64,000 nt of DNA from the NCBI RefSeq assembly GCF_035317345.1, contig NZ_JAYKTU010000004.1. One strand, given 5' to 3'. Within the stretch, counting starts at the first letter, position 1; every line of letters starts with the position of its first letter. Source of the DNA: Cellvibrio fontiphilus (lineage in GTDB: Bacteria > Pseudomonadota > Gammaproteobacteria > Pseudomonadales > Cellvibrionaceae). Under the pieces are notes generated by a model. It worked only from the letters and a program-made list of their open reading frames with translations, searched no databases and had not been told where the DNA came from. Below, in pieces: positions 16,546 to 23,999 of the stretch. A program made the translations under genes and the position numbers.

Positions 16546-17556
16546 ATGACCCAGATTGTTGTTGCTGCCCTCTATAAATTTGTCAAATTGCCTGATTATG
16601 AAAGCTTGGTGCCGCGCTTAAAAAGCCTGTGTGATGAGCTGGGAATCAAGGGAACGTTGTTGTTGGCAGAGGAGGGGATCAACGGGACTGTATCGGGGAG
16701 TCGTGATGCGATTGATGGTTTGTGCGCATTTTTGGATGCTGACGGCCGCTTTGCTAACCTCAGTTATAAAGAGTCCTTTTATGAAGAGCAGCCTTTTTAT
16801 CGCATGAAGGTTAAGCTCAAAAAAGAAATCGTGACCATGGGAGTAAACGGCATAGACCCCCAAAAAATTGTGGGCACCTATGTAAAGCCCCAAGACTGGA
16901 ATGCGCTGATTAGCGATCCCGATGTAGTTGTCATAGATACCCGCAACTCCTACGAGTATGAAATTGGCACGTTTGAGCGGGCAATTGATCCTAAAACGGA
17001 AACTTTCCGTGAATTTCCGGCTTATGTTGCCGAAAACCTTGATCCAGCCAAACATAAAAAAGTTGCTATGTTCTGCACTGGCGGTATTCGCTGCGAGAAA
17101 TCCACTGCGTACATGAAAGAGCAGGGGTTTGAAGAGGTTTATCACTTGGAAGGCGGCATACTCAAATATCTGGAAGAAGTTCCAGAGGAAGAGAGTTTAT
17201 GGCGCGGTGAATGTTTTGTGTTTGATAACCGTGTGGCAGTGAATCATAAATTAGAAAAAGGCGTTTATGACCAATGCCATGGCTGCCGTTACCCGATTAC
17301 TGAGCAAGATAAGCAGTCTGATCGTTACATGTTGGGAGTTTGCTGCCCGCGCTGTTATGACAAGCTCACCGATGAGCAAAAGACCCGCTTCGCCGAACGG
17401 CAAAAACAAATCGAATTAGCCAAACAGCGCAATCAGGGGCACATAGGTGTATTGCCACCAGAGCGTCAATTGCGCCGCGCGCAGAAATTGGAAATGCGCG
17501 AGGAGCAGCGTCGTAAATCCCAGGCTGCTGATAATGCAGCTGCAGTGAATGGCTAG
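16546..17556 (+). CDS. trhO: TrhO, rhodanese-type tRNA uridine hydroxylase
   Basis: A 336-residue protein of the YceA/TrhO family, which makes 5-hydroxyuridine at position 34 of tRNA. An N-terminal acylphosphatase-like part (LLLAEEGINGTVSG) is followed by a rhodanese domain with active Cys177 in MFCTGGIRCEKS. Near residues 245-275, paired Cys residues (QCHGCRYP and VCCPRCYD) form a likely zinc site. ATG at 16546 is preferred to GTG at 16537. A TATAAT at 16469-16474 may be its promoter. Confidence 0.93.
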   Translation: MTQIVVAALYKFVKLPDYESLVPRLKSLCDELGIKGTLLLAEEGINGTVSGSRDAIDGLCAFLDADGRFANLSYKESFYEEQPFYRMKVKLKKEIVTMGVNGIDPQKIVGTYVKPQDWNALISDPDVVVIDTRNSYEYEIGTFERAIDPKTETFREFPAYVAENLDPAKHKKVAMFCTGGIRCEKSTAYMKEQGFEEVYHLEGGILKYLEEVPEEESLWRGECFVFDNRVAVNHKLEKGVYDQCHGCRYPITEQDKQSDRYMLGVCCPRCYDKLTDEQKTRFAERQKQIELAKQRNQGHIGVLPPERQLRRAQKLEMREEQRRKSQAADNAAAVNG

Positions 17557-17673
17557 ATGTGTGGCGCTATCGCCTGTTATCTTGCGTAGGCAAGAAATAG
17601 TAAAACGCTATTTTGTCACATAAATAATTTATGTTTTAATGCAGTCTTTCATTAATCAGTATTAGTGGTATCT

Positions 17674-18012
17674 ATGAATTTTGAGGATTGGGTGGCTGAT
17701 TTGGCCGCTGGCACAGCAACTCATGCGAGCGGTTTTAGTATCCGCATCGAAGGTAACCCCAAGGATCCGAGCGATGTCTATCCTGGTAAGTTTCCGGAGG
17801 GCATCAGTTTTGTCGATCAGGCGCGACTATTGCGATCCGGTTTGGAGTTTTTGGCGAAGTCCGGCGGTAGCGCACCTAAATCCTGGCAGTCCAGCCCCGC
17901 CGCAACTGCCAAGACTGAAGCGATAAAAGCCCGTGAAGAGCTGGCTCGCCAGTTCGCAGAGCGCCCAGACAAACCAGAGCGTCCTGTGCTTTCGCTGAAA
18001 AAGAAATCCTGA
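17674..18012 (+). CDS. hypothetical protein, 112 residues
   Basis: I do not recognise this protein. It starts MNFEDWVADLAAGTATHASG. The N-terminal half looks globular (GFSIRIEGNPKDPSDVYPGK, then ISFVDQARLLRSGLEFL). The C-terminal third is a charged, Ala- and Pro-rich tail ending in LSLKKKS. There is no signal peptide or membrane helix. The ATG at 17674 is preferred to the upstream in-frame codon at 17665. A strong terminator follows directly, so it is probably a single-gene transcript. Confidence 0.65.
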   Translation: MNFEDWVADLAAGTATHASGFSIRIEGNPKDPSDVYPGKFPEGISFVDQARLLRSGLEFLAKSGGSAPKSWQSSPAATAKTEAIKAREELARQFAERPDKPERPVLSLKKKS

Positions 18013-18027
18013 TCTGATCGAGATCCA

Positions 18028-18060
18028 TAAAAAAACCGGCGTAAATTCGCCGGTTTTTTT
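18028..18060. terminator. bidirectional rho-independent terminator
   Basis: Stem ACCGGCG and CGCCGGT with a 6-base loop, flanked by an A-run on the left and seven Ts on the right. It serves the convergent genes that end at 18012 (plus) and 18082 (minus). Confidence 0.92.
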
Positions 18061-18081
18061 ATGGGGGTAAATAAGGGTTAT

Positions 18082-18600
18082 TTAAAGTAAACCGCGACGC
18101 TGTAGCTCAAGATAGTGTGTGTCTACATGCTTGAATAATTCATCAAATTTCTGTGCCGCTGGGGCGGTAACTACTTCCAGACTTTCCACTTCCGCACGTG
18201 GCCTCATCATGATTTTGTGCAGTTCCTCAGCGGTAGTAGTCATCGAGCCAAGAATTTTTTCTGTACTTTCCTTATCGCGAAAAATACGGCCCTGTTCGGT
18301 TAACTGTAGGTAATTGTCACACTCTTGCAGCCAGTCTTTGCGTTGCAGAATAAAGTTGCGGATATTTTTAGCCCCACCACGATGCGCTGTTGGCAGTTGT
18401 TTTTCGCGGTAAGCCTGTAAACTTTTACGCCCCTGAAGCAAAAAATCAACACCTGTGGTCTTGCAGTATTTTGCGTTGAGGTAGGTGGCAAACTTAATAT
18501 TATTTGCCGCTTCAGCTTTGGTGCGTTTGCATGCTTCATCACACGCAAATGTCATTTGAGCAAAGCAAAAAAGGATGATGGTCGAGATTATTTTATTCAT
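18082..18600 (-). CDS. hypothetical exported protein
   Basis: A 172-residue protein with a signal peptide: MNKIISTIILFCFAQMTFA, cut before CDEAC. The mature part is helical and charged, with four Cys residues (CDEACK, YCKTTG, ECDNY) that could form disulfides. I recognise no family. A CRP/FNR-like palindrome lies 54 bases upstream of the start. The gene is followed by a shared bidirectional terminator. Confidence 0.7.
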   Translation of the reverse strand: MNKIISTIILFCFAQMTFACDEACKRTKAEAANNIKFATYLNAKYCKTTGVDFLLQGRKSLQAYREKQLPTAHRGGAKNIRNFILQRKDWLQECDNYLQLTEQGRIFRDKESTEKILGSMTTTAEELHKIMMRPRAEVESLEVVTAPAAQKFDELFKHVDTHYLELQRRGLL

Positions 18601-18646
18601 AGAGTTCGCCGATTATTAAAGTTATTGGAAAGCTAAACAGCAAATG

Positions 18647-18662
18647 TGTGATATAAATCACT
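18647..18662. promoter_or_regulatory. CRP/FNR-type binding site
   Basis: TGTGA, six bases, TCACT: 9 of 10 positions match the CRP/Vfr consensus TGTGA-N6-TCACA. The inner GTGAT-N4-ATCAC also differs from an FNR box at only two outer positions. It is centred 54 bases upstream of the exported-protein start on the minus strand. Confidence 0.5.
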
Positions 18663-18878
18663 TTTTAAAAAACGTCAAGTATTGTAAATAAAATCAACCT
18701 TATTAATTACTTCTTGATCTAAATATGGTTCAAATATCCAAAAATGCAAATAAATGTATTGTTCTTGCACAGGGTAGTTCTGGGTAGGAAGAGAAGGGGA
18801 TAGGTGCTTGATAAATTCAATGTTTTAGTCAAGTCAAGGTGCGGGTGAAGGTGGGAAGATTGAGTGCTCTCGAAAAGA

Positions 18879-18906
18879 CATCAGTGGCGTTTTTCCGCCA
18901 CTGATG
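18879..18906 (-). terminator. stem-loop after the SirB2-family gene
   Basis: Perfect 11-bp stem, CATCAGTGGCG and CGCCACTGATG, with a 6-base loop, 13 bases past the stop of the minus-strand gene. A short TCTTTT follows on that strand. Confidence 0.7.
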
Positions 18907-18918
18907 CGTTTGTCCGGT

Positions 18919-19296
18919 TTAGCTGAGGAACCCCATCGGGCTTTTAGTAATTGCCACACTGATGATATAGGCAAAAACAACCAAGGCATCTATCCAGAGT
19001 ATTTTTTGCGCAAGCGGATGGCGAACCTTGAACGCGCCCACGCCCACAATAATAAACACAACCAAGCCGATAATTTTTGCCATCAGCCAAGTATGCTCGC
19101 CGGGTTTCATGCCCAGATGTACAGCCAAAATAATACCGCTCACCAACATAACAGTATTGATAATATGTGGTGCGATTTTAAATAATTTTTTATCAAGCAT
19201 GCTTGAATGCATAAATAACCAAAGACCGCGCACTACAAAAATCAGTAATGATAGAGCCACGAAGGTTAAGTGCAGATGTTTTAGGGCTAGGTACAC
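18919..19296 (-). CDS. SirB2-family membrane protein
   Basis: A 125-residue protein with four predicted membrane helices. The N-terminus, LKHLHLTFVALSLLIFVVRG, and the middle IAPHIINTVMLVSGI match the SirB2 family (named for an invasion-gene regulator locus in Salmonella). Several conserved His residues suggest a possible metal or haem ligand role, but function is unknown. It lies downstream of the DUF4202 gene and the FNR-type regulator on the same strand, with gaps of about 30-60 bases. Confidence 0.8.
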   Translation of the reverse strand: MYLALKHLHLTFVALSLLIFVVRGLWLFMHSSMLDKKLFKIAPHIINTVMLVSGIILAVHLGMKPGEHTWLMAKIIGLVVFIIVGVGAFKVRHPLAQKILWIDALVVFAYIISVAITKSPMGFLS

Positions 19297-19358
19297 GGTG
19301 GTTTCCTTTTTAATAATTTACGCAAAAAATTGGATCAACAGGATCGGAGCGATATTGA

Positions 19359-19955
19359 TCAGTTATCGGTGCTAAGTGCCTTGCCAACCAAGGTTAACAT
19401 GTCATCGCGCAATGGCAATTTCAATGCGGCTTCATGACCGCGAGTTGACATTTTGTTCCAGGTCTTTCGGATGATGTCGATCAGTTTGGATTCATCGTGT
19501 TTACTAGCAAAGTCTTCCAGGTAAAATTCAATAAATACCAGGCAGATAACATCCTCCAGTGTTTGCACTTCTTCATCGCGCTTCAAGCTGCGCTTTAGCA
19601 ATAGATCTTTCACGCGCGCGATCATGGTTTCATCGTAGCCTTCTCCAGCCATGATATTACCTGCTATCTCACCGTGTAATTGTGCAAGATCCAGTCGCCA
19701 TTTTTTGTAGCCTGCACGATCCATAGTGTAGTCAGCGCGAGGTATTTTCCAGCGGCAAATATGTTGGCTGCGCGCGGCGAGTTGTAGTGCTTCTGAGGCC
19801 TGAGGACAGAATACTTGCAACTGCTTGCTCATTCGCTGCCCGTAAATCCATTCTTTGGCAACAGGCTTGCCGTCCACTATTTCAGTATTGGGATCTTGCA
19901 GGTTTGCCCTATCAAAAGCAGAGAGGGTAGCTTGCAAACGCGGGTTGCTAATCAT
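19359..19955 (-). CDS. DUF4202 family protein
   Basis: A 198-residue soluble protein with the DUF4202 pattern: AFDRANLQDPN near residue 13, SQHICRWKIPRADYTMDRAG in the middle, and LAQLHGEIA. The His and Asp residues of these segments resemble an HD-like metal site, but this has not been established. The gene sits between the FNR-type regulator (32 bases upstream) and the SirB2 gene, so an operon is possible. Confidence 0.82.
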   Translation of the reverse strand: MISNPRLQATLSAFDRANLQDPNTEIVDGKPVAKEWIYGQRMSKQLQVFCPQASEALQLAARSQHICRWKIPRADYTMDRAGYKKWRLDLAQLHGEIAGNIMAGEGYDETMIARVKDLLLKRSLKRDEEVQTLEDVICLVFIEFYLEDFASKHDESKLIDIIRKTWNKMSTRGHEAALKLPLRDDMLTLVGKALSTDN

Positions 19956-19987
19956 TAAGGATTCTCATGAAAGGTTTGTGTTGCAAT

Positions 19988-20746
19988 TTAGCAGTGGCCA
20001 TCGCCATTAGCGATGTTGCGGAGTAATTCCATATCGGTAATGAGCACTTCTTTTTTATCCACTGAAATAACATTTTGCTTTTGCAGACGAGTGAAAATAC
20101 GACTGACGGTTTCAATGGTTAAACCCAGATAATTGCCTATATCGGTGCGTGACATGGGCAGGCGAAAGGCGTTGGCCGAAAGTTGTCGGCGGCTATTGCG
20201 GCTGGAAATGCTTAGCAACAACGCGGCTATGCGCTCCTCTGCACTGCTTTTACTGAGCAAGGTAATAATCTGCTGATCCTGGGTTATTTCCCTGCTCATA
20301 AGTTGGAAGAAATGACGCTGCAAATTAGGTATTTGCAAACTTAATTCCTCCATCCGGTTGAAGGGGATTTCGCATACAGACGCAGTTTCCAGTGCGATTA
20401 CGGAGTTGGTGTAATGGTTGTCGGCTATGCCGTCCATGCCCACTACCTCCCCGGGTAAATAAAAACCGGTGACTTGCTCTTCTCCATTGTCGCTCAGGGT
20501 CAGCGCCTTAACAGCACCGGAGCGTATTGCATAAACCGAGTGAAAATGGTCATTGGCTCGATAGAGATAATCACCCTTTTGCAAAGGCTTACCGCGCTGG
20601 ATGATACCGTTCAGACGGTCGATGTCCTCAATGTGCAAGCTGATGGGCAGGCAAATGGTATTTAACCGGCAATTACCGCAGCTGACTCGTTTATCGTGAG
20701 GACAGTTTGCGTCTTGGGTTTTTACGATATTTTGATTGACTGTCAT
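19988..20746 (-). CDS. FNR/ANR-type oxygen-sensing regulator
   Basis: A 252-residue CRP/FNR-family regulator. Cys23, Cys26 and Cys32 (CGNCRLNTIC) plus Cys125 (SVCEIPF) match the four [4Fe-4S] ligands of FNR, so it should be active without oxygen. The recognition helix contains ETVSRIFTR, the FNR E-x-x-S-R DNA-reading motif. ATG at 20746 has GAGGTG 9 bases upstream; the earlier ATG at 20773 lacks a ribosome site. A near-consensus FNR box lies 93 bases upstream, suggesting autoregulation. Confidence 0.93.
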   Translation of the reverse strand: MTVNQNIVKTQDANCPHDKRVSCGNCRLNTICLPISLHIEDIDRLNGIIQRGKPLQKGDYLYRANDHFHSVYAIRSGAVKALTLSDNGEEQVTGFYLPGEVVGMDGIADNHYTNSVIALETASVCEIPFNRMEELSLQIPNLQRHFFQLMSREITQDQQIITLLSKSSAEERIAALLLSISSRNSRRQLSANAFRLPMSRTDIGNYLGLTIETVSRIFTRLQKQNVISVDKKEVLITDMELLRNIANGDGHC

Positions 20747-21131
20747 GGCGCCGGCACCTCGATTAATAGGCATGGTGCTAGCACTTGCACCACCAGATAA
20801 AAAGGGATTGTTGCAGCTTTACAGGAGGTGGTAAATAGTTGATTTAGCTCAAATGTGAGCGGAAATATTGCCATTGGGGCAACACCGGTTATTGATGTTG
20901 ACTTATAACCAAAAAGCAGGCTTGTTTGTTAAAAGAGCCTCTTTACTTGCAGTTGGCTCAATAATATATTGGTCCTGCTGGTCAGTTAGCAGCATTATTT
21001 ATGGTAAGTCGCATCGTTGTTCTAGCAGTAAAACTATTAGCACCTCGTTCTGTTTTTCATAAGTAAGATCTGAATTCGCCAGCTTAATCCCTTGTGGAGT
21101 ATTCATTTTATTAAAAACACCGAGGTTAATT
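20747..21131. other. divergent intergenic region, anr-csp
   Basis: About 385 bases between the FNR-type regulator and the cold-shock gene. It holds the FNR box at 20839-20852. The 70 bases or more before the cold-shock start are likely its 5' leader, as this family often has long leaders. I found no convincing promoter hexamers. Confidence 0.5.
20839..20852. promoter_or_regulatory. FNR/ANR box
   Basis: TTGAT, TTAG, CTCAA: 9 of 10 match to TTGAT-N4-ATCAA. It lies 93 bases upstream of the regulator start on the minus strand. Confidence 0.6.
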
Positions 21132-21338
21132 ATGGCTAGAAGCACTGGCACCGTTAAATGGTTTAATGAATCTAAAGGTTTTGGTTTTATCGCAAGTGAA
21201 GCCGGGCAAGATGTATTTGTGCACTACAGCGCTATCAGTGGTTCGGGTTTTAAAACCCTGGCTGAAGGTCAGCGTGTTGAGTTTGATGTGAAGCCTGGCC
21301 AAAAAGGCCCTCAAGCGGAAAATGTAATTGGTCTCTGA
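21132..21338 (+). CDS. cold-shock-domain protein (CspA family)
   Basis: A 68-residue single-stranded nucleic-acid-binding protein. TGTVKWFNESKGFGFI contains RNP1 and DVFVHYSAI contains RNP2. The protein consists of one cold-shock domain of standard length. GAGG lies 7 bases before the ATG. A terminator follows at 21384-21410. Whether it is cold-induced cannot be told from the sequence. Confidence 0.95.
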   Translation: MARSTGTVKWFNESKGFGFIASEAGQDVFVHYSAISGSGFKTLAEGQRVEFDVKPGQKGPQAENVIGL

Positions 21339-21383
21339 TTCGTTTCGCTAATTTGGCCTGTCACTCGGCAGGCAACCTCCTAA

Positions 21384-21410
21384 AAACCGCACTCTATGTG
21401 CGGTTTTTTA
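21384..21410 (+). terminator. rho-independent terminator of csp
   Basis: Stem AAACCGCA and TGCGGTTT with a 7-base loop, then a T-run that overlaps the 3' end of the convergent diguanylate cyclase gene. Confidence 0.88.
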
Positions 21411-22895
21411 TTGCAAGGGATTGTGGGATTGATCCTCCCCAGCAGCTACCATCACTTGGTTGCGTCCCGCGGCCTTCGCTGCGTACAACGCCCGGTCAGC
21501 TCGCGCTAGCCACTGGTCAACGTTGTTGTCTTGCATTGAAAAAATAGCTACTCCCAAACTGATCGTCACTTGTAATGCGTGTGTCTCGTGGTAAAAGACA
21601 GCAGCTGCGACGCGAGCGCGTATTCGCTCGGCAAATTGCGCTGCTCCACCGATGTCGGTCTGGGGCAGTAAAATCACAAACTCTTCACCACCATAGCGAC
21701 TGGCGATATCCATGCCCCTGGCCTCAGCCTGAATTGACTGGGCGATAGTGCGGATGACCAAATCGCCTGCTGCGTGACCATATCGATCATTAATATTTTT
21801 GAAGTGATCTATATCCAACAATACCAGCGCACTGCCATTTCCGGTTCTTTTGGCGCGCTGCCATTCTTTGGTCAGGTGTTCATCCATAGTGCGACGGTTT
21901 AATAAACCCGTTAGTCCATCGAGCTGCGCCAGGCTTTCCAGCCGCTCATTGGCGTTGTGCAGTTCACGTAACAACTTGTCGGTAGAGTGCTGCCACCGGG
22001 TGAATAGTTGATAACCAAAGAAAGCGATGAATAAAATTATCATTGCAAACACCCAGAAAAATACCCAGGTTGTCTGTTGCAATACCGAGACAGCATCCGT
22101 AACTGCGGAAGGGGTTGCTGCGAGAGCCTGGTTCAGGTTGGCATCTGCCAGTTCAATTGTGGCAGCCCCATAAACCAGCACGCCGATTGATATGGCACCC
22201 AGTAGCCGCAGTGCTGAGCGGCGAACATTGCCACTGGCTGTTCGCCAATATTTGGGGTGGCTGTGCTGCCAGCGTGTAATGAATGGCCAAGTAACAGCTA
22301 GTAATGGGCCAACAATAAACACGCTCTGGAGCAACCCTCCCAGCCACCAGCCTTGCCAGATGGCTAATAAGCCTGTGCGATCAATATGGTTGGTGTAGCA
22401 CCAAATTAGAGCCCCACTTGAGCTGAAGATGCTAGCCACAAAACTCAGCTGAATATAAAACAGGATTGCATTGGAGTCGCGCAGCGTTTTGCTGACGGGA
22501 ATGGCTTGATATCCCACCGCCATAATTGCAAACCCCAGCGGATTGGCACAGGCAAAGATTATTGCCCAGTGCCAGGGCATGCCGGAATAAAACGCGAGTG
22601 CCAAGGTGGATAAATACGCCGGTATAGCGCCCCAGAACCAGCCGCAGGTAAGTGTAAGAAATAAACAGATAATAAGTGTGGGATAAGCGGTGAGATAAAC
22701 AGTGACCCCGCCGAAAGCAAGTGGCAATCCCGACCAATTGTTCATGACTGACAAGAGCCCGAGTGCAACACTCGCCAGTACCAGTGCACACCAACCACCA
22801 AAAATAAGGGCTTTTTCCCGTTGACTGCCAAGTCGCCAGAGCCGGGTAGGGGATAATGTGCGATAGTGATGTAATAGATTCAAAAAAGTTTCCAA
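21408..22895 (-). CDS. membrane-bound diguanylate cyclase
   Basis: A 495-residue protein. Residues about 30-250 form a multi-helix membrane sensor like MASE1, then a further helix near 275-300, a short coiled linker and a GGDEF domain. The active site is GGEEF at 402-406, and RGMD at 393-396 is the inhibitory I-site at the expected five-residue spacing. The enzyme should therefore make cyclic di-GMP and be product-inhibited. The sensed signal is unknown. Confidence 0.9.
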   Translation of the reverse strand: METFLNLLHHYRTLSPTRLWRLGSQREKALIFGGWCALVLASVALGLLSVMNNWSGLPLAFGGVTVYLTAYPTLIICLFLTLTCGWFWGAIPAYLSTLALAFYSGMPWHWAIIFACANPLGFAIMAVGYQAIPVSKTLRDSNAILFYIQLSFVASIFSSSGALIWCYTNHIDRTGLLAIWQGWWLGGLLQSVFIVGPLLAVTWPFITRWQHSHPKYWRTASGNVRRSALRLLGAISIGVLVYGAATIELADANLNQALAATPSAVTDAVSVLQQTTWVFFWVFAMIILFIAFFGYQLFTRWQHSTDKLLRELHNANERLESLAQLDGLTGLLNRRTMDEHLTKEWQRAKRTGNGSALVLLDIDHFKNINDRYGHAAGDLVIRTIAQSIQAEARGMDIASRYGGEEFVILLPQTDIGGAAQFAERIRARVAAAVFYHETHALQVTISLGVAIFSMQDNNVDQWLARADRALYAAKAAGRNQVMVAAGEDQSHNPLQ

Positions 22896-23146
22896 CTTTT
22901 ATCCTGTTCCTGCAGCGACTGTCCGGTTGCTGTATTGCTTCTCCAGTGTGTAACTTATTTAAGAGTATAGGTTTAAATTTTTATGGCACGATAATATATA
23001 TCCACTGCCCCCATTTTTCAGGGCACACTTTATAAGTCATGTGTCATTGGTTTGCTGAATGACCAGAGGTAAAGAAAAACAAAGCGTAAATGCAACAACC
23101 GTCGCTGATGTATATTGATTAGCAAAGAATACCGGGCAGGAAAATA

Positions 23147-23587
23147 ATGAGTCAGGAAATAGAGATTAAATACCAGCGTTTGCGCTCGATTTTTTTTGGT
23201 TTGTGCATTATCGCTGCGGTCATGTTGTTTTTATCCAGTGCGCGCAACATGGCAAAAAGCTCAGCGGCTGCAAGCTGGCCTGCACACACTGGTGTAATAA
23301 CCAATGAAATGCGTGGCGGATTTTCCAGTGGTTACTACGGAGGCCGCTGGCTGACGTATCGTTACGAGATTGATGGCAGGGAATTTCGCGGTTACCGCGT
23401 CGGGTTTGGGATCAGTCGTCCACCCGCCGGATTAAAAAATGGCGACCGGATACCGGTATATGTAAATCCTGAGGATAACAACCAAGCGGTTGTCGCCGTG
23501 GGAATAAACAAAAGCCATTTTATTGGGCTAGTGTTTTCTTTCGGGTTTGGCTGGCTGGCGATGTTAATTTGGCGGCGCACGGTTTAA
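23147..23587 (+). CDS. DUF3592-type membrane protein
   Basis: A 146-residue protein with one N-terminal helix (residues about 15-32), an extracytoplasmic beta-rich domain with HTGVITNEMRGG and RYEIDGREFRGYRVGFG, and a C-terminal helix. This is the DUF3592 pattern, including the INPED-like VNPEDNNQAV. Function is unknown. It converges with the next gene with 6 bases between stops. Confidence 0.75.
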   Translation: MSQEIEIKYQRLRSIFFGLCIIAAVMLFLSSARNMAKSSAAASWPAHTGVITNEMRGGFSSGYYGGRWLTYRYEIDGREFRGYRVGFGISRPPAGLKNGDRIPVYVNPEDNNQAVVAVGINKSHFIGLVFSFGFGWLAMLIWRRTV

Positions 23588-23593
23588 TGCCGT

Positions 23594-23896
23594 TTATGCA
23601 AAATCCGTCAGCGCTACCCAACCGCGGATTTTGCCAATATAGACAAACCCGATTCCCAGTTTCACGACATAACGCGCATCGCCCGCAGAAGGTGGGTCAT
23701 ATTCTTCGAGCCCCTCCAGTGCCAGAGAAGTTTCCAGCGGTGCTTTCCAGCACAACATTTGCGGTTTATCCGGCATACTAAGTTCTGTATCCGTCCACAC
23801 AAGGCCATCGCGCTCCACCGGTGATGCATGGTTGAAATCCGCCGGAATAAATACCGCAGAAGTTCCCGCCATTTTTTTGTAAAATCTTTCTCGCAT
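23594..23896 (-). CDS. hypothetical protein, 100 residues
   Basis: I do not recognise the family. The protein begins MRERFYKKMAGTSAVFIPAD and has the feel of a small beta-rich soluble domain (DGLVWTDTELSM, YVVKLGIGFVYIGKIRGWVA). An AAGGAG ribosome site 7 bases before the ATG supports translation. There is no signal peptide or membrane helix. It sits alone between a terminator on its upstream side and the convergent DUF3592 gene. Confidence 0.65.
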   Translation of the reverse strand: MRERFYKKMAGTSAVFIPADFNHASPVERDGLVWTDTELSMPDKPQMLCWKAPLETSLALEGLEEYDPPSAGDARYVVKLGIGFVYIGKIRGWVALTDFA

Positions 23897-23925
23897 GTCA
23901 GACTCCTTATTACAGGAGCCATTAA

Positions 23926-23958
23926 AACACCCAAGGCAAACAATAGTTTGACTTGGGT
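23926..23958 (-). terminator. terminator of the addAB-like operon
   Basis: ACCCAAG/CTTGGGT and CAAAC/GTTTG arms, 12 bp with one mismatch and an AATA loop, followed on the minus strand by GTTTTAA. It lies 42 bases past the helicase gene stop. Confidence 0.75.
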
Positions 23959-23999
23959 CAATCAGATAATGGTTGGCTGTAACGAATTAAGGTGTTGTC

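Larger units (their letters stand above)
18601..18918. other. AT-rich intergenic region
   Basis: About 320 bases without a convincing gene. The first part is strikingly AT-rich and carries the regulator palindrome at 18647-18662. The last part carries the terminator of the SirB2-family gene. I see no other structure. Confidence 0.6.
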
